Shown one piece after another: positions 1-6,726 of a stretch of 7,270 nt of DNA. This stretch comes from JAAZLS01 sp964585925 (GTDB lineage Bacteria; Bacillota; Dethiobacteria; DTU022). The stretch lies in assembly GCA_964585925.1 (NCBI GenBank), contig CAZPFS010000045.1, positions 1 through 7,270 of the forward strand. The letters run 5' to 3'. A program made the translations under genes and the position numbers. How positions within the stretch are numbered: position 1 is the first letter of the stretch; each line of letters begins with the position of its first letter. The notes under the pieces are model-generated. The model was not told the DNA's origin and did no database searches. It saw only the letters and a program-made list of their open reading frames with translations.

Positions 1-1662
1 TTGATGTCTTTGATGGATCTGGTCTTCCCTGTTGCCGTGCAGTGGATCATCGACGGGATCCTTCCCGCGCGGGAGATCAGACTCTTTTTTATAGTCTGTG
101 CCGGGCTGCTGCTGTTTTATTTGCTGAGGGCCCTGCTTGAGTATATCGTGGATTACTGGGGTCATGTGTTGGGTGTGCGGATGGAATACGATATGCGCCA
201 GGATCTCTTCGATCATATCCAGAAGCTCTCTTTCCGTTATTTTGACAATACCAAAACCGGCCATATCATGTCCCGCCTGGTCAACGATCTCAATGAGATC
301 TCCGAACTGGCCCATCACGGGCCTGAGGACCTGTTTATTGCGCTGGTCACCCTGGCCGGAGCCTTTATCATCATGGCGATCATCAACTGGCAGTTGACCC
401 TGCTGACCTTTGCCCTGGTGCCGGTGATGATCTGGTTTACGGTGGTCAAAAACCAGCAGATGCGACATGCCTTTCGCGATCTGCGTCTAAAAATTGCCGA
501 TATCAATGCCCGGGTAGAGGATAGCATCTCCGGGGTGAGGGTGGTCAGATCTTTTACCAATGAACGCCATGAAATGGAGAAATTCAAGCAGGATAATATA
601 AATTTCCGCTCCTCCAAACAAAAATCCTATCACGTGATGGCCGTATTCTTTTCAGGGGTCAATCTCTTTGCCAATTTGATCAGTTTAACGGTTGTGTTCT
701 GCGGCGGTTATTTTGTATACCGGGGGTTGATCACCCTGGGGATGCTGGTTGGTTTTCTCCTCTATGTAGCCATGTTTTTGCAGCCGATCCGGCGTTTCTC
801 CGTCCTGGTGGAAACCTACCAGCGGGGGATGGCCGGGTTCCAACGTTTTGTGGAAACCCTGGAGCTTAAGCCTGAAATAGTTGACAATAAAGACGCTCGC
901 TTGGCCGGACGTTTGAAGGGGGAAATAATATTTAGCGGGGTCACCTTCAGCTATAACCGGGATAAAAATATTTTAAAAGATATCAGCCTGCGCATCGCCC
1001 CCGGGGAGACGGTGGCTCTGGTCGGCCCCTCGGGAACGGGCAAGACCACGCTTTGCAACCTGATCCCCCGTTTTTATGATATTCAGTCCGGCAGCATCAA
1101 AATTGACGGGGTGGATATCCGCGATTTTAAACAGAGGTCTTTACGCAAAAACATCGGGATCGTGCAGCAGGATGTGTTTTTGTTTACCGGGACCATCAAA
1201 GAAAACATCGCCTATGGCCGACTCGATACCAGCGGTGAGGAGATCATTGAGGCGGCAAAAAGGGCCAATGCCCACCGGTTTATCATGGAGCTGGAAAAGG
1301 GTTATGATACCTATGCCGGTGAAAGGGGGGTCATGCTTTCGGGCGGGCAGCGCCAGCGCATCGCCATTGCCCGCATATTTCTAAAAAACCCCCCGATCCT
1401 GATTCTCGATGAGGCCACCTCGGCCCTGGACAGTGAAACGGAGGCGATGATCCAGGGGGCTCTTTTCGAACTGTCCCGGGACCGCAGCACGCTGGTGATC
1501 GCCCACCGCTTGACCACGGTGCGAAGGGCTCACCGCATCCTCGTCCTTACCGACGACGGGATTGTGGAGGAGGGCAGCCATGACCAGCTTCTGAAAAAAG
1601 GGGGTTACTATGCCCGGCTCTACCGGGCCCAATTTGACGGCTTCATTCCGGACAAAGCCTAG
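1..1662 (+). CDS. ABC exporter half-transporter, MsbA/multidrug type (5' partial)
   Basis: ATP-driven exporter of the inner membrane with a fused transmembrane domain and ATPase; it would act as a homodimer or heterodimer. About 553 residues are visible. Family members usually have 570-600, and the text opens inside the first membrane helix, so the true start lies left of the window. Hydrophobic segments lie near residues 1-20, 27-52, 111-149 and 212-262. The ATPase domain has an A-loop Tyr318, Walker A GPSGTGKTT (342-350), Q-loop Gln390, signature LSGGQ (446-450), Walker B ILILDE (Asp470, Glu471), D-loop SALD (474-477) and switch His502. All catalytic residues are present, so it should be active. 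The substrate (lipid, drug or peptide) cannot be told from the sequence. No co-transcribed partner is visible; the next gene starts 183 bases downstream and is unrelated. Confidence 0.93.
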   Translation: MMSLMDLVFPVAVQWIIDGILPAREIRLFFIVCAGLLLFYLLRALLEYIVDYWGHVLGVRMEYDMRQDLFDHIQKLSFRYFDNTKTGHIMSRLVNDLNEISELAHHGPEDLFIALVTLAGAFIIMAIINWQLTLLTFALVPVMIWFTVVKNQQMRHAFRDLRLKIADINARVEDSISGVRVVRSFTNERHEMEKFKQDNINFRSSKQKSYHVMAVFFSGVNLFANLISLTVVFCGGYFVYRGLITLGMLVGFLLYVAMFLQPIRRFSVLVETYQRGMAGFQRFVETLELKPEIVDNKDARLAGRLKGEIIFSGVTFSYNRDKNILKDISLRIAPGETVALVGPSGTGKTTLCNLIPRFYDIQSGSIKIDGVDIRDFKQRSLRKNIGIVQQDVFLFTGTIKENIAYGRLDTSGEEIIEAAKRANAHRFIMELEKGYDTYAGERGVMLSGGQRQRIAIARIFLKNPPILILDEATSALDSETEAMIQGALFELSRDRSTLVIAHRLTTVRRAHRILVLTDDGIVEEGSHDQLLKKGGYYARLYRAQFDGFIPDKA

Positions 1663-1845
1663 ACCTTAAAAATAAAAACGATAATGCCCTATTAATCCGA
1701 CATATATTAAAAAATCTTGCAGGAATATGCCGCTTTTTCATGTAATTAGATAAGTAGAACGGATATTCGTATTGAGAATGAATTGCAAGGATCAGGCCCA
1801 AATGCGTTAGCTGACGCAATAATAATATACAGGAGTGGTGATTTA
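1663..1845. other. AT-rich spacer between ABC exporter and CoA-transferase
   Basis: This spacer shows no convincing open frame and no hairpin followed by a T-run, so I cannot point to a terminator for the exporter. Its AT-rich middle (about 1660-1760) is promoter-like. A TTGCAG (1717-1722) could be a -35 box, but no good -10 box sits at the right distance. The only clear structure is the palindrome at 1803-1818, listed separately. Confidence 0.4.
1803..1818. promoter_or_regulatory. 16-bp near-perfect palindrome upstream of CoA-transferase
   Basis: The sequence TGCGTTAGCTGACGCA pairs with itself at seven of eight positions; the remaining pair is T opposite G. It ends 12 bases before the Shine-Dalgarno site (AGGAG, 1831-1835) and 27 bases before the ATG. 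A dimeric repressor (for example TetR-, GntR- or MarR-type) could bind here, which is common upstream of acyl-CoA metabolism genes. That role is inferred from position and symmetry only. Confidence 0.3.
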
Positions 1846-3035
1846 ATGTTGCCGTTATCGGGCTTAAAGGTTTTGGATCTATCAAGGGTATTGGCGGGGC
1901 CATATTGCGGGATGATGTTGGCAGACTTGGGAGCCTATGTGGTAAAGGTGGAAAGACCGGATACGGGCGATGATTCCAGGGCCTTTGGACCCTTTGTGGA
2001 AGGGGAGAGCGCATATTTTATAAGCATCAACCGAAACAAAAAAAGCCTGACCCTGAATTTAAAAAGCACTGAAGGGAAAGCGATATTCAAAGAACTGGTC
2101 AAAGAATTTGATATACTTGTAGAAAATTTCCGCCCCGGCACCATGAAGAAACTGGGATTGGGATACGATGTGTTGAAGGAAATTAACCCGAGGCTTATCT
2201 ATGCCGCGAGCACGGGTTACGGTTATACAGGACCTTATTCCAAAAAAGCGGCTTATGATGCGGTAATCCAGGCTATGGGCGGCATAATGAGCATCACCGG
2301 TTTTCCCGGCGGCAAACCTACCAAGGTGGGGGCTTCGATAGCAGATATTGCAGCCGGTTTATTTTGTACCATCGGCATTCTGGCATCGGTTATCAAAAGG
2401 GAAAAAACCGGCAAAGGGGACATGGTCGATGTGGCCATGCTGGATAGCATGGTAGCCCTGCTGGAAAACGCCATCTCCCGTTATGAAGTAACCGGGGAAA
2501 ATCCCCAGGCTATGGGAAATCGCCATCCATCCATATCCCCCTTTGAACCCTTTGAGGCAAAAGACGGGGAAATAATGATCTCGGCCGGAAACGATCGTCT
2601 GTGGGCCAAGCTGTGTGAAGCCCTTGGAAAGCCCGAACTGATCGAAGACGAGCGATTCTACAAAAACTCCCTCCGGGGCAGGCATGTGGATGAAATGAAA
2701 GAANNNNNNNNNNTATCGACGGTGTGATCGGCACTAAAAATGTGGCCGAGTGGGTGGAAATACTGGACAATATGGGCATACCCTGCTCCCCCATAAACAA
2801 TATTGAAAACGTGGTCAACCACCCCCAAGTTGTAGCCCGGGGGATGATCGCCACCATATCCAATCCCAAGACCGGTGAGATGAGGATTCCCGGCTGTGCC
2901 ATTAAATTTTTGAGTGGAAATCCTGTCATAGGCCCCGCCCCGATGCTCGGAGAACATACCGAAGAAGTGCTGAAAGAATTTTTGAATATAGATCATGAGG
3001 GAATTGGTGAGCTGCGGGAAAAGGGAGCGATCTGA
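1846..3035 (+). CDS. CaiB/BaiF family (class III) acyl-CoA transferase, interrupted by assembly gap
   Basis: Family III CoA-transferases move CoA between carboxylic acids in the cytoplasm, through an aspartyl-CoA thioester. The ATG at 1846 is chosen because AGGAG (1831-1835) precedes it and the protein then opens with the family's usual GLKVLDLSRVLAGPYCGMML. An in-frame start further upstream would add residues unlike the family. Other family hallmarks are LADLGAYVVKVE, ENFRPGTMKKLGLGYD and the AAYDAVIQAMGG stretch, where Asp138 is the expected nucleophile. 286 residues precede the N run and 106 follow it, about 392 in total, close to the usual 390-400. The two halves are in different frames as printed, which I read as an artefact of the ten-N placeholder. 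The C-terminal half (VAEWVEILDNMGIPCSPINN) is typical of the family. Substrate is not assignable (carnitine, succinate/benzylsuccinate, formate and oxalate types all share these motifs), and no pathway neighbours are present to help. Confidence 0.9.
2704..2713. other. Assembly gap (10 Ns)
   Basis: Ten consecutive Ns lie inside the CoA-transferase gene. The upstream frame ends on a full codon at 2703, and the downstream frame has codons starting at 2715. The true number of missing bases must therefore leave remainder 2 when divided by 3, which ten does not. Comparison with the family spacing between the VDEMK-like helix and the VAEW motif suggests that only about one residue (2 bases) is missing. 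Confidence 0.9.
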
Positions 3036-3313
3036 TCCGGCTTTTAAACCCGGCAGCAGGTAAATGATCTGCACCAGATTCCCCTAAAGGCATATGTTTT
3101 CCTTGCAGCTGGGGTTACAGCGCAGAATAACCGCTGTAACCCCGGCCGGGGGGATCCTCCAGCCCTCCACCAATTTGTTTTTGAATGTCTCTCCATTTAC
3201 GTCAGAACATCAAGACCGGCCGGCTGCAGAAAAGCGACCGGCAACACCCGCCTTTTTCGCAGAACTGAACGAAGAACTCATCCTCGAAAGACTATATCAT
3301 CTAATGGGGGACG
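3036..3313. other. Spacer with no convincing gene
   Basis: Between the CoA-transferase stop and the next candidate start there is one open frame (3094-3336), but its translation is low-complexity, runs through the inverted repeat and resembles no known family. Its last stretch (about 3250-3320, AFFAELNEELILERLYHL) looks more protein-like and may be a gene remnant. Otherwise only the stem-loop at 3108-3146 stands out. Confidence 0.4.
3108..3146. repeat. Strong inverted repeat / stem-loop downstream of CoA-transferase
   Basis: The left arm GGGGTTACAGCG (3111-3122) and right arm CGCTGTAACCCC (3132-3143) are perfect complements around a 9-base loop. The stem extends by three more pairs (3108-3110 with 3144-3146) if one G-U pair is allowed. 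It lies 73 bases after the CoA-transferase stop. No T-run follows on either strand, so it is not a standard intrinsic terminator. It could stabilise the mRNA 3' end, act as a factor-assisted terminator, or be a copy of an interspersed palindromic repeat. Confidence 0.7.
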
Positions 3314-3607
3314 ATGGGTTTTTCTATTCGTGTTAATTTGCCGGATAGACCGGTTAGCTTTCTCTATGGATACCCATATTCATGTGATAATTTCCAATTC
3401 TATTTTGATACATGGCTCCGTGGAAACCAGGAGGGAATGGATCTCCGCAAGAAATTACTGGAGTTTGGCGTCTTTGAGGAAAGTGGTAAATATACATTGA
3501 CTGCCACCATGACGGAAAGCAACATACCTCAGTTGAGCGATGTCTATGATTTCATTCTTGACGAGATTGATGGACTTCGGAAGAATAGACCAACCGGAAT
3601 ATCTTGA
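3314..3607 (+). CDS. Hypothetical 97-residue protein, possibly a truncated gene
   Basis: I do not recognise this protein. The composition is that of a real soluble protein: an aromatic-rich N-terminal half (SFLYGYPYSCDNFQFYFDTW), a charged central helix (MDLRKKLLEFGVFEE) and a C-terminal amphipathic helix (LSDVYDFILDEIDGL). The ATG at 3314 is the only usable start because an in-frame TAA sits at 3302-3304. The preceding GGGGGA (3306-3311) lies only two bases from the ATG, closer than a normal Shine-Dalgarno. Removing one T from the T5 run at 3319-3323 would join it to the frame upstream (…MGDDGF then SIRVNLPDRP). It may therefore be the 3' remnant of a longer gene, or the run may hold a sequencing error. 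The next gene begins 189 bases later, so coupling is doubtful. Confidence 0.4.
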   Translation: MGFSIRVNLPDRPVSFLYGYPYSCDNFQFYFDTWLRGNQEGMDLRKKLLEFGVFEESGKYTLTATMTESNIPQLSDVYDFILDEIDGLRKNRPTGIS

Positions 3608-3702
3608 ACCATATTTGAAAGTCCATTTAATGAAATATTCCTCAAGCCAATCGTTGCTAAAGTGATATCTATCTGTCACCCTGCTGGTCTGTGATTACAG
3701 AA

Positions 3703-3719
3703 AATACCTGGTGGGTATT
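3703..3719. promoter_or_regulatory. Dyad AATACC-N5-GGTATT upstream of the nuclease operon
   Basis: Two perfect 6-base half-sites flank a 5-base centre, 77 bases upstream of the nuclease ATG. No T-run follows, so it is not a terminator. A repressor site or a small hairpin in the leader are both possible. An A/T alternating tract (3761-3770, TATATATATA) between the dyad and the Shine-Dalgarno could supply a -10 box, but I see no matching -35. Confidence 0.25.
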
Positions 3720-3796
3720 CTGGCAGAGGTAATTAAAGCGAACTTTATTTGAATCGTTTCTATATATATAGCCAGGGCGAAAGGGGAAGTTATGAA

Positions 3797-4705
3797 ATGG
3801 AACCCGACCGGCTCAAATCCGTTATCTGCAAAATTTGTACTGCTTCAATCGATGAGAAAGCAGAAATCCCCCCCGATCTGGAGATGATAATTGCTTCTAT
3901 CAGGAGAGCCTTTCAGGATTACTGGCAGACCGAACACTTGCCCCTTGCCGCCCGCATCGCCCAAATTATTGATGAGGGGATCCCCACTCCCGTTTTGACC
4001 GTTTGCGGCAGGGGTACTCAGGAGATCCGTTTTACCAGGTACCTTGCATACTTTCTGGATTCTCAAAAAAACCACGGGTTAGGGGCATTGCTTCTAAAAA
4101 ATGTTCTGGGTGAAGAAGCTCGGAATTTCGGATTGCAGGATAACTGGGCTGAAGATTGTACTGTCATACCGGAATACTGTCTTGGTAATTATTCCGCTAA
4201 AAGTGGCAAGGAAATAAGCTGTTACAGTGATATCGGTATAGTAGGCAGAGATTTTCTATTTGTCATCGAACAGAAAATATTGAGCAGTGAAGGGCCGGCA
4301 GGTAAAACTGGACTAACCCAGTTAAAAAGGTATGACAAAGCAATCGCTGATAACTCCGATTACAGGGATAAAAAGATTGTTAAAATATTTTTGACCCCTT
4401 CGGGACGAGAAGGGGAAGGTCTTGGAGATTGGTTTCCGATGTCGCATTATTGCATAATTGAACGGGCCTGGAGATGTTTGGACAGTGAAGGGATTTCAAA
4501 AACAGCCAGGCAAAATCTTCACCGATTACTCATTGATCTATCACTTGGGCCTTACAAAGAAACGGAAGAAATTATAACAGAGATTAGGGATGCAGCTATA
4601 TCTTTAACCGGGGAAACGGTAAGCCTTCAAGAAATAGTTCAATTCCGCAGATTGGTTGGGAACAACAGCAGGATTGTTGACCTTTTACTGGAGGTGTCGC
4701 CATGA
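3797..4705 (+). CDS. PD-(D/E)XK nuclease-superfamily protein (PDDEXK_4-like)
   Basis: Likely a metal-dependent DNA endonuclease with the restriction-enzyme core fold. The start is ATG 3797 (302 residues), preceded by GGGGAAG (3783-3789) at 7 bases; a TTG at 3749 would add 16 residues but lacks a ribosome site. Residues 70-99 (CGRGTQEIRFTRYLAYFLDSQKNHGLGALL) give the helix Glu76 and the LAxxLD...HGLG signature that I associate with the PDDEXK_4 family. The catalytic core follows: Asp145 in SDIGI, Glu158-x-Lys160 in FVIEQKI, then Gln175 in LTQLKRY. Residues 196-203 (KIFLTPSG) are the core strand usually seen after it. All active-site residues are present, so activity is expected. The stop overlaps the next start by ATGA, indicating translational coupling. 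Nucleases of this type are common in anti-phage islands, often beside proteins of unknown role; DNA specificity cannot be read. The family call is from motif memory, not a search. Confidence 0.82.
   Translation: MEPDRLKSVICKICTASIDEKAEIPPDLEMIIASIRRAFQDYWQTEHLPLAARIAQIIDEGIPTPVLTVCGRGTQEIRFTRYLAYFLDSQKNHGLGALLLKNVLGEEARNFGLQDNWAEDCTVIPEYCLGNYSAKSGKEISCYSDIGIVGRDFLFVIEQKILSSEGPAGKTGLTQLKRYDKAIADNSDYRDKKIVKIFLTPSGREGEGLGDWFPMSHYCIIERAWRCLDSEGISKTARQNLHRLLIDLSLGPYKETEEIITEIRDAAISLTGETVSLQEIVQFRRLVGNNSRIVDLLLEVSP
4690..4705 (+). promoter_or_regulatory. Ribosome site and ATGA stop-start overlap
   Basis: GGAGGTG (4690-4696) is a near-consensus Shine-Dalgarno inside the 3' end of the nuclease gene. 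It serves the ATG at 4702, which overlaps the nuclease TGA (4703-4705). The two proteins are therefore probably made in a fixed ratio. Confidence 0.85.
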
Positions 4706-5283
4706 AAAAACTAACAGAAGCAGGCAAGCTGTACTTGCAGGATTTTTATATTTTAAATGAAGCCCAGAATGATGTGTTTGCTTTCCTGGATGCAGTAATA
4801 AATCAGGTGTACCAGGACCTGGAAGAAACAGTAAAAAACCTGCCAGAGCCTGGCGAGCATTTTGCATGGAAAATTTGGGATAGCAAAAGCAAGCCGGGTT
4901 TGCTGGAAGTGTGGCCCTCGGCGACAAGGGAGATCGCCCCTTTTAGTAAAGGCAAGGAAGATATATATGTGACATGTTGTGATGTGCGCCGCGAGGGTGA
5001 ACTTCACCATACAGATTCTGTCGGCGTTTCAATTCAGTGTAGCCATGGATTTTTCAGTCGATTAAAAAATGAGGTTCCGTTTGAAATCCTGGAGAAGGGT
5101 TTAAAGGCAGCCAAGGAGCAGGGAACCAACATCAGCGTGAATAAAAGGAGAGTGCTCTACAAGGAGGAGGTTAAACTCGAGCTTGATAGCGTTTCGGATT
5201 CGGCAGATTCTGTTTCAGAATTTATCATGGAGCGCTGCCGGGGTGTAAGGGAATTTGCACTCCAAATTGTAAAGCCGGGATAA
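4702..5283 (+). CDS. Hypothetical protein coupled to the nuclease
   Basis: I do not recognise this 193-residue soluble protein. It has no signal peptide, membrane helix or nucleotide-binding motif. The first 50 residues form one or two charged helices (YILNEAQNDVFAFLDAVINQVYQDLEETVK). Next comes a Trp-rich stretch (FAWKIWD at 54-60, then LLEVWPS) and probable beta strands (EDIYVTCCDVRREGELHHTDSVGVSIQCS). The C-terminal third is helical and acidic, with a DSVSDSADSVSEF serine/aspartate run. The start is fixed by GGAGGTG and the overlap with the upstream stop. Tight coupling to a PD-(D/E)XK nuclease suggests a partner role: inhibitor/immunity protein, specificity subunit or sensor. That is inference from arrangement only. 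It ends 114 bases before the next start. Confidence 0.8.
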   Translation: MKKLTEAGKLYLQDFYILNEAQNDVFAFLDAVINQVYQDLEETVKNLPEPGEHFAWKIWDSKSKPGLLEVWPSATREIAPFSKGKEDIYVTCCDVRREGELHHTDSVGVSIQCSHGFFSRLKNEVPFEILEKGLKAAKEQGTNISVNKRRVLYKEEVKLELDSVSDSADSVSEFIMERCRGVREFALQIVKPG

Positions 5284-5296
5284 CGGCATATTGCCG
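5284..5296. other. Small hairpin right after the stop codon
   Basis: CGGCA-TAT-TGCCG begins at the base following the TAA of the 193-residue protein. The stem is only five pairs and no T-run follows, so it is at best a weak terminator or mRNA-end structure. Confidence 0.25.
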
Positions 5297-5345
5297 GTAC
5301 CATATTTGACAACCATTTGCAAAAAATCAGCCTGATGTTTTATTG

Positions 5346-5354
5346 TGCTATCAT
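5346..5354 (+). promoter_or_regulatory. Candidate extended -10 promoter for the 442-residue gene
   Basis: TGCTATCAT fits the extended -10 pattern (TGn followed by a hexamer matching TATAAT at five of six positions). It lies in the 114-base gap before the GTG start and would give a leader of roughly 37 bases. No good -35 sits at the standard distance: a perfect TTGACA at 5306-5311 is too far upstream (37 bases). The gene could thus be expressed apart from the nuclease pair. Confidence 0.35.
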
Positions 5355-5397
5355 ACCACAGCACAGTTTTCACCGTAATCTGCAAGGGGGGAAGTGG

Positions 5398-6726
5398 GTG
5401 AGCGTATATGAAAATGCTTGCGAAATAGTCGAGCAAGTATTAAGGAGGCCGTTGCCCTTCCGCGAAAGGGGCATTAAAATTGATCGTGTATTAATCGAAA
5501 CGGCTGTTAAAATATTAAAAGCTGCTCCTTCAAAGACCCTCCCACAAAATTGTCGAAATGATTTACGGTCAAGAACGCCTGATGGTCTCGATCGGAGAAT
5601 AAAAGATGCTCTGGACACCGACCTGAGAACAGCAAACATAGTCTCTGATATTCTTGCTGAATGTGGTGTTGTTGAAATAGTGCAGGTAGTTAACCCTCAA
5701 ACAGGCAGAATGATAAAAGGGACCAGGCTCTTGGATGAAATTAGATGGGCCAAGGTTCAGGATCATGATTGCACTGAAAAGAAAATGGTTGATCCCGATA
5801 GGGGGTTGCCCATTTTGGCTAAAAAAAAGAACAAAGAGATCGCGAATAATATAGATATCGATATGGGCAAGGAGGTTTACCTTGTCAATCGATATGTAAA
5901 AATATTTGCCCGCTGGCTGGAAACAAAATTGGATGGCCCAAACTCTTTCCCCCACGAATATTATCTTAGAATTGCCCGCCGGCGGTGGCACTGTAATTCT
6001 CTTTACGAAGCCTATAAATCCTACTGGTGGCCTTTTGATATGTATTGTCAGGCTGCCAACCAACGGGTATCAGGATCCGGTTCCCGGGAATGTTTTCAAT
6101 ACCTGACCTGGCTGGCCAGATCTTTCAGATCAAGTATTCATAAAAATAATACGGACCTGGCCCGAAACTGCGCCTTGAGCATGCTTGAGTGGGGCGGTGT
6201 TCTGAATCGGAACAAAGAGCGGATAATGGGCATGGGTGAGAGTATCTGCTCCTATTTCAGAAACGCTCAGCAGAAATTGAACCTGTCAACGGTTTCACTC
6301 ACCGGGCATCGAACCATCCACATCAATTCAGGTTTTACAAAACTTTATTTCCTGTTGATCGATGATTTCACCATGTACGATGGCCGGGTAGGTGCTGCAC
6401 TGGGGTTGTTGGTTCGAAAATTTTGCGAGGAAAATGGGCTGCATCAGATACCCCCGATGCTCGAGTTTTCCTTTGGCAGCGGAAGAGGGAATCCCGGGAC
6501 AACAGATCGCCGGGATCCCAGCTTTGGTAACCACCGATTTCCCAGGTTTACCCTCAATCGAATCCGGCATTTGCATGACAATATCAAGGCCAGCTGGCTT
6601 CTAAAGGAGGTGGCAGATAAAACCCGATCCCGTTTCAAAGAACTGTCCCAGGATCCACCGCTGAACGAGCGCCTGACAGCTCTGCAATCGGCGCTGTTCA
6701 TGATCGGCTACGATGTCCGCGGTTAG
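5398..6726 (+). CDS. Hypothetical protein: winged-helix-like N-terminus, OGG/HhH-GPD-like C-terminal segment
   Basis: No named family is recognised with certainty. GTG 5398 is taken as the start (442 residues) because AAGGGGGGAAG (5384-5394) lies just upstream; an in-frame ATG at 5317 would add 27 unlikely residues and has no ribosome site. Residues 64-111 (helices around RRIKDAL and TANIVSDILAECGVVEIV, then a NPQTGRMIKGTRL hairpin) look like a winged helix-turn-helix. The middle (about 180-300) is helical and rich in Trp, Tyr and Arg. Near the end, NSGFTKLYFLL (310-320) and MYDGRVGAALG (326-336) place Lys315 and Asp328 as in the Lys...Asp layout of OGG/HhH-GPD DNA glycosylases. GSGRGNPG and DRRDPS follow. 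The proposed role is binding and possibly excising bases in DNA. It sits between the nuclease pair and an endonuclease III-like gene, which fits a DNA-acting function. A structural or non-catalytic relative is equally possible. Confidence 0.8.
   Translation: MSVYENACEIVEQVLRRPLPFRERGIKIDRVLIETAVKILKAAPSKTLPQNCRNDLRSRTPDGLDRRIKDALDTDLRTANIVSDILAECGVVEIVQVVNPQTGRMIKGTRLLDEIRWAKVQDHDCTEKKMVDPDRGLPILAKKKNKEIANNIDIDMGKEVYLVNRYVKIFARWLETKLDGPNSFPHEYYLRIARRRWHCNSLYEAYKSYWWPFDMYCQAANQRVSGSGSRECFQYLTWLARSFRSSIHKNNTDLARNCALSMLEWGGVLNRNKERIMGMGESICSYFRNAQQKLNLSTVSLTGHRTIHINSGFTKLYFLLIDDFTMYDGRVGAALGLLVRKFCEENGLHQIPPMLEFSFGSGRGNPGTTDRRDPSFGNHRFPRFTLNRIRHLHDNIKASWLLKEVADKTRSRFKELSQDPPLNERLTALQSALFMIGYDVRG

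Noticed and set aside
1643..2014. Minus-strand open frame of 123 codons across the spacer and the CoA-transferase start
   Set aside because: The Pro/His-rich translation is typical of the reverse complement of a coding region, and it overlaps a certain gene.
2704..2713. CoA-transferase as a true frameshifted pseudogene
   Set aside because: The frame change falls exactly at the N run, whose length is a placeholder. Both halves are well conserved and together have the normal family length.
3094..3336. 80-codon + strand open frame starting near the inverted repeat
   Set aside because: The N-terminal translation is low-complexity, runs straight through the stem-loop and resembles no family. Only its last part is protein-like, and that is discussed as a possible remnant.
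3455..3679. Minus-strand open frame of 74 codons
   Set aside because: It overlaps the + strand hypothetical gene and a spacer, and its translation shows no recognisable motif. It is most likely chance.
3749..3796. TTG start giving a 16-residue longer nuclease
   Set aside because: No ribosome site precedes it, the added residues overlap the TATATA tract, and ATG 3797 has a well-placed GGGGAAG.
5306..5334. TTGACA (5306-5311) as a -35 of a standard promoter
   Set aside because: The hexamer is perfect, but positions 16-19 bases downstream read GC-rich sequence unlike a -10 box.
5317..5397. ATG 5317 as start of the 442-residue gene
   Set aside because: There is no Shine-Dalgarno before it and it would place the candidate extended -10 box inside the gene. 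GTG 5398 follows a strong purine-rich site.
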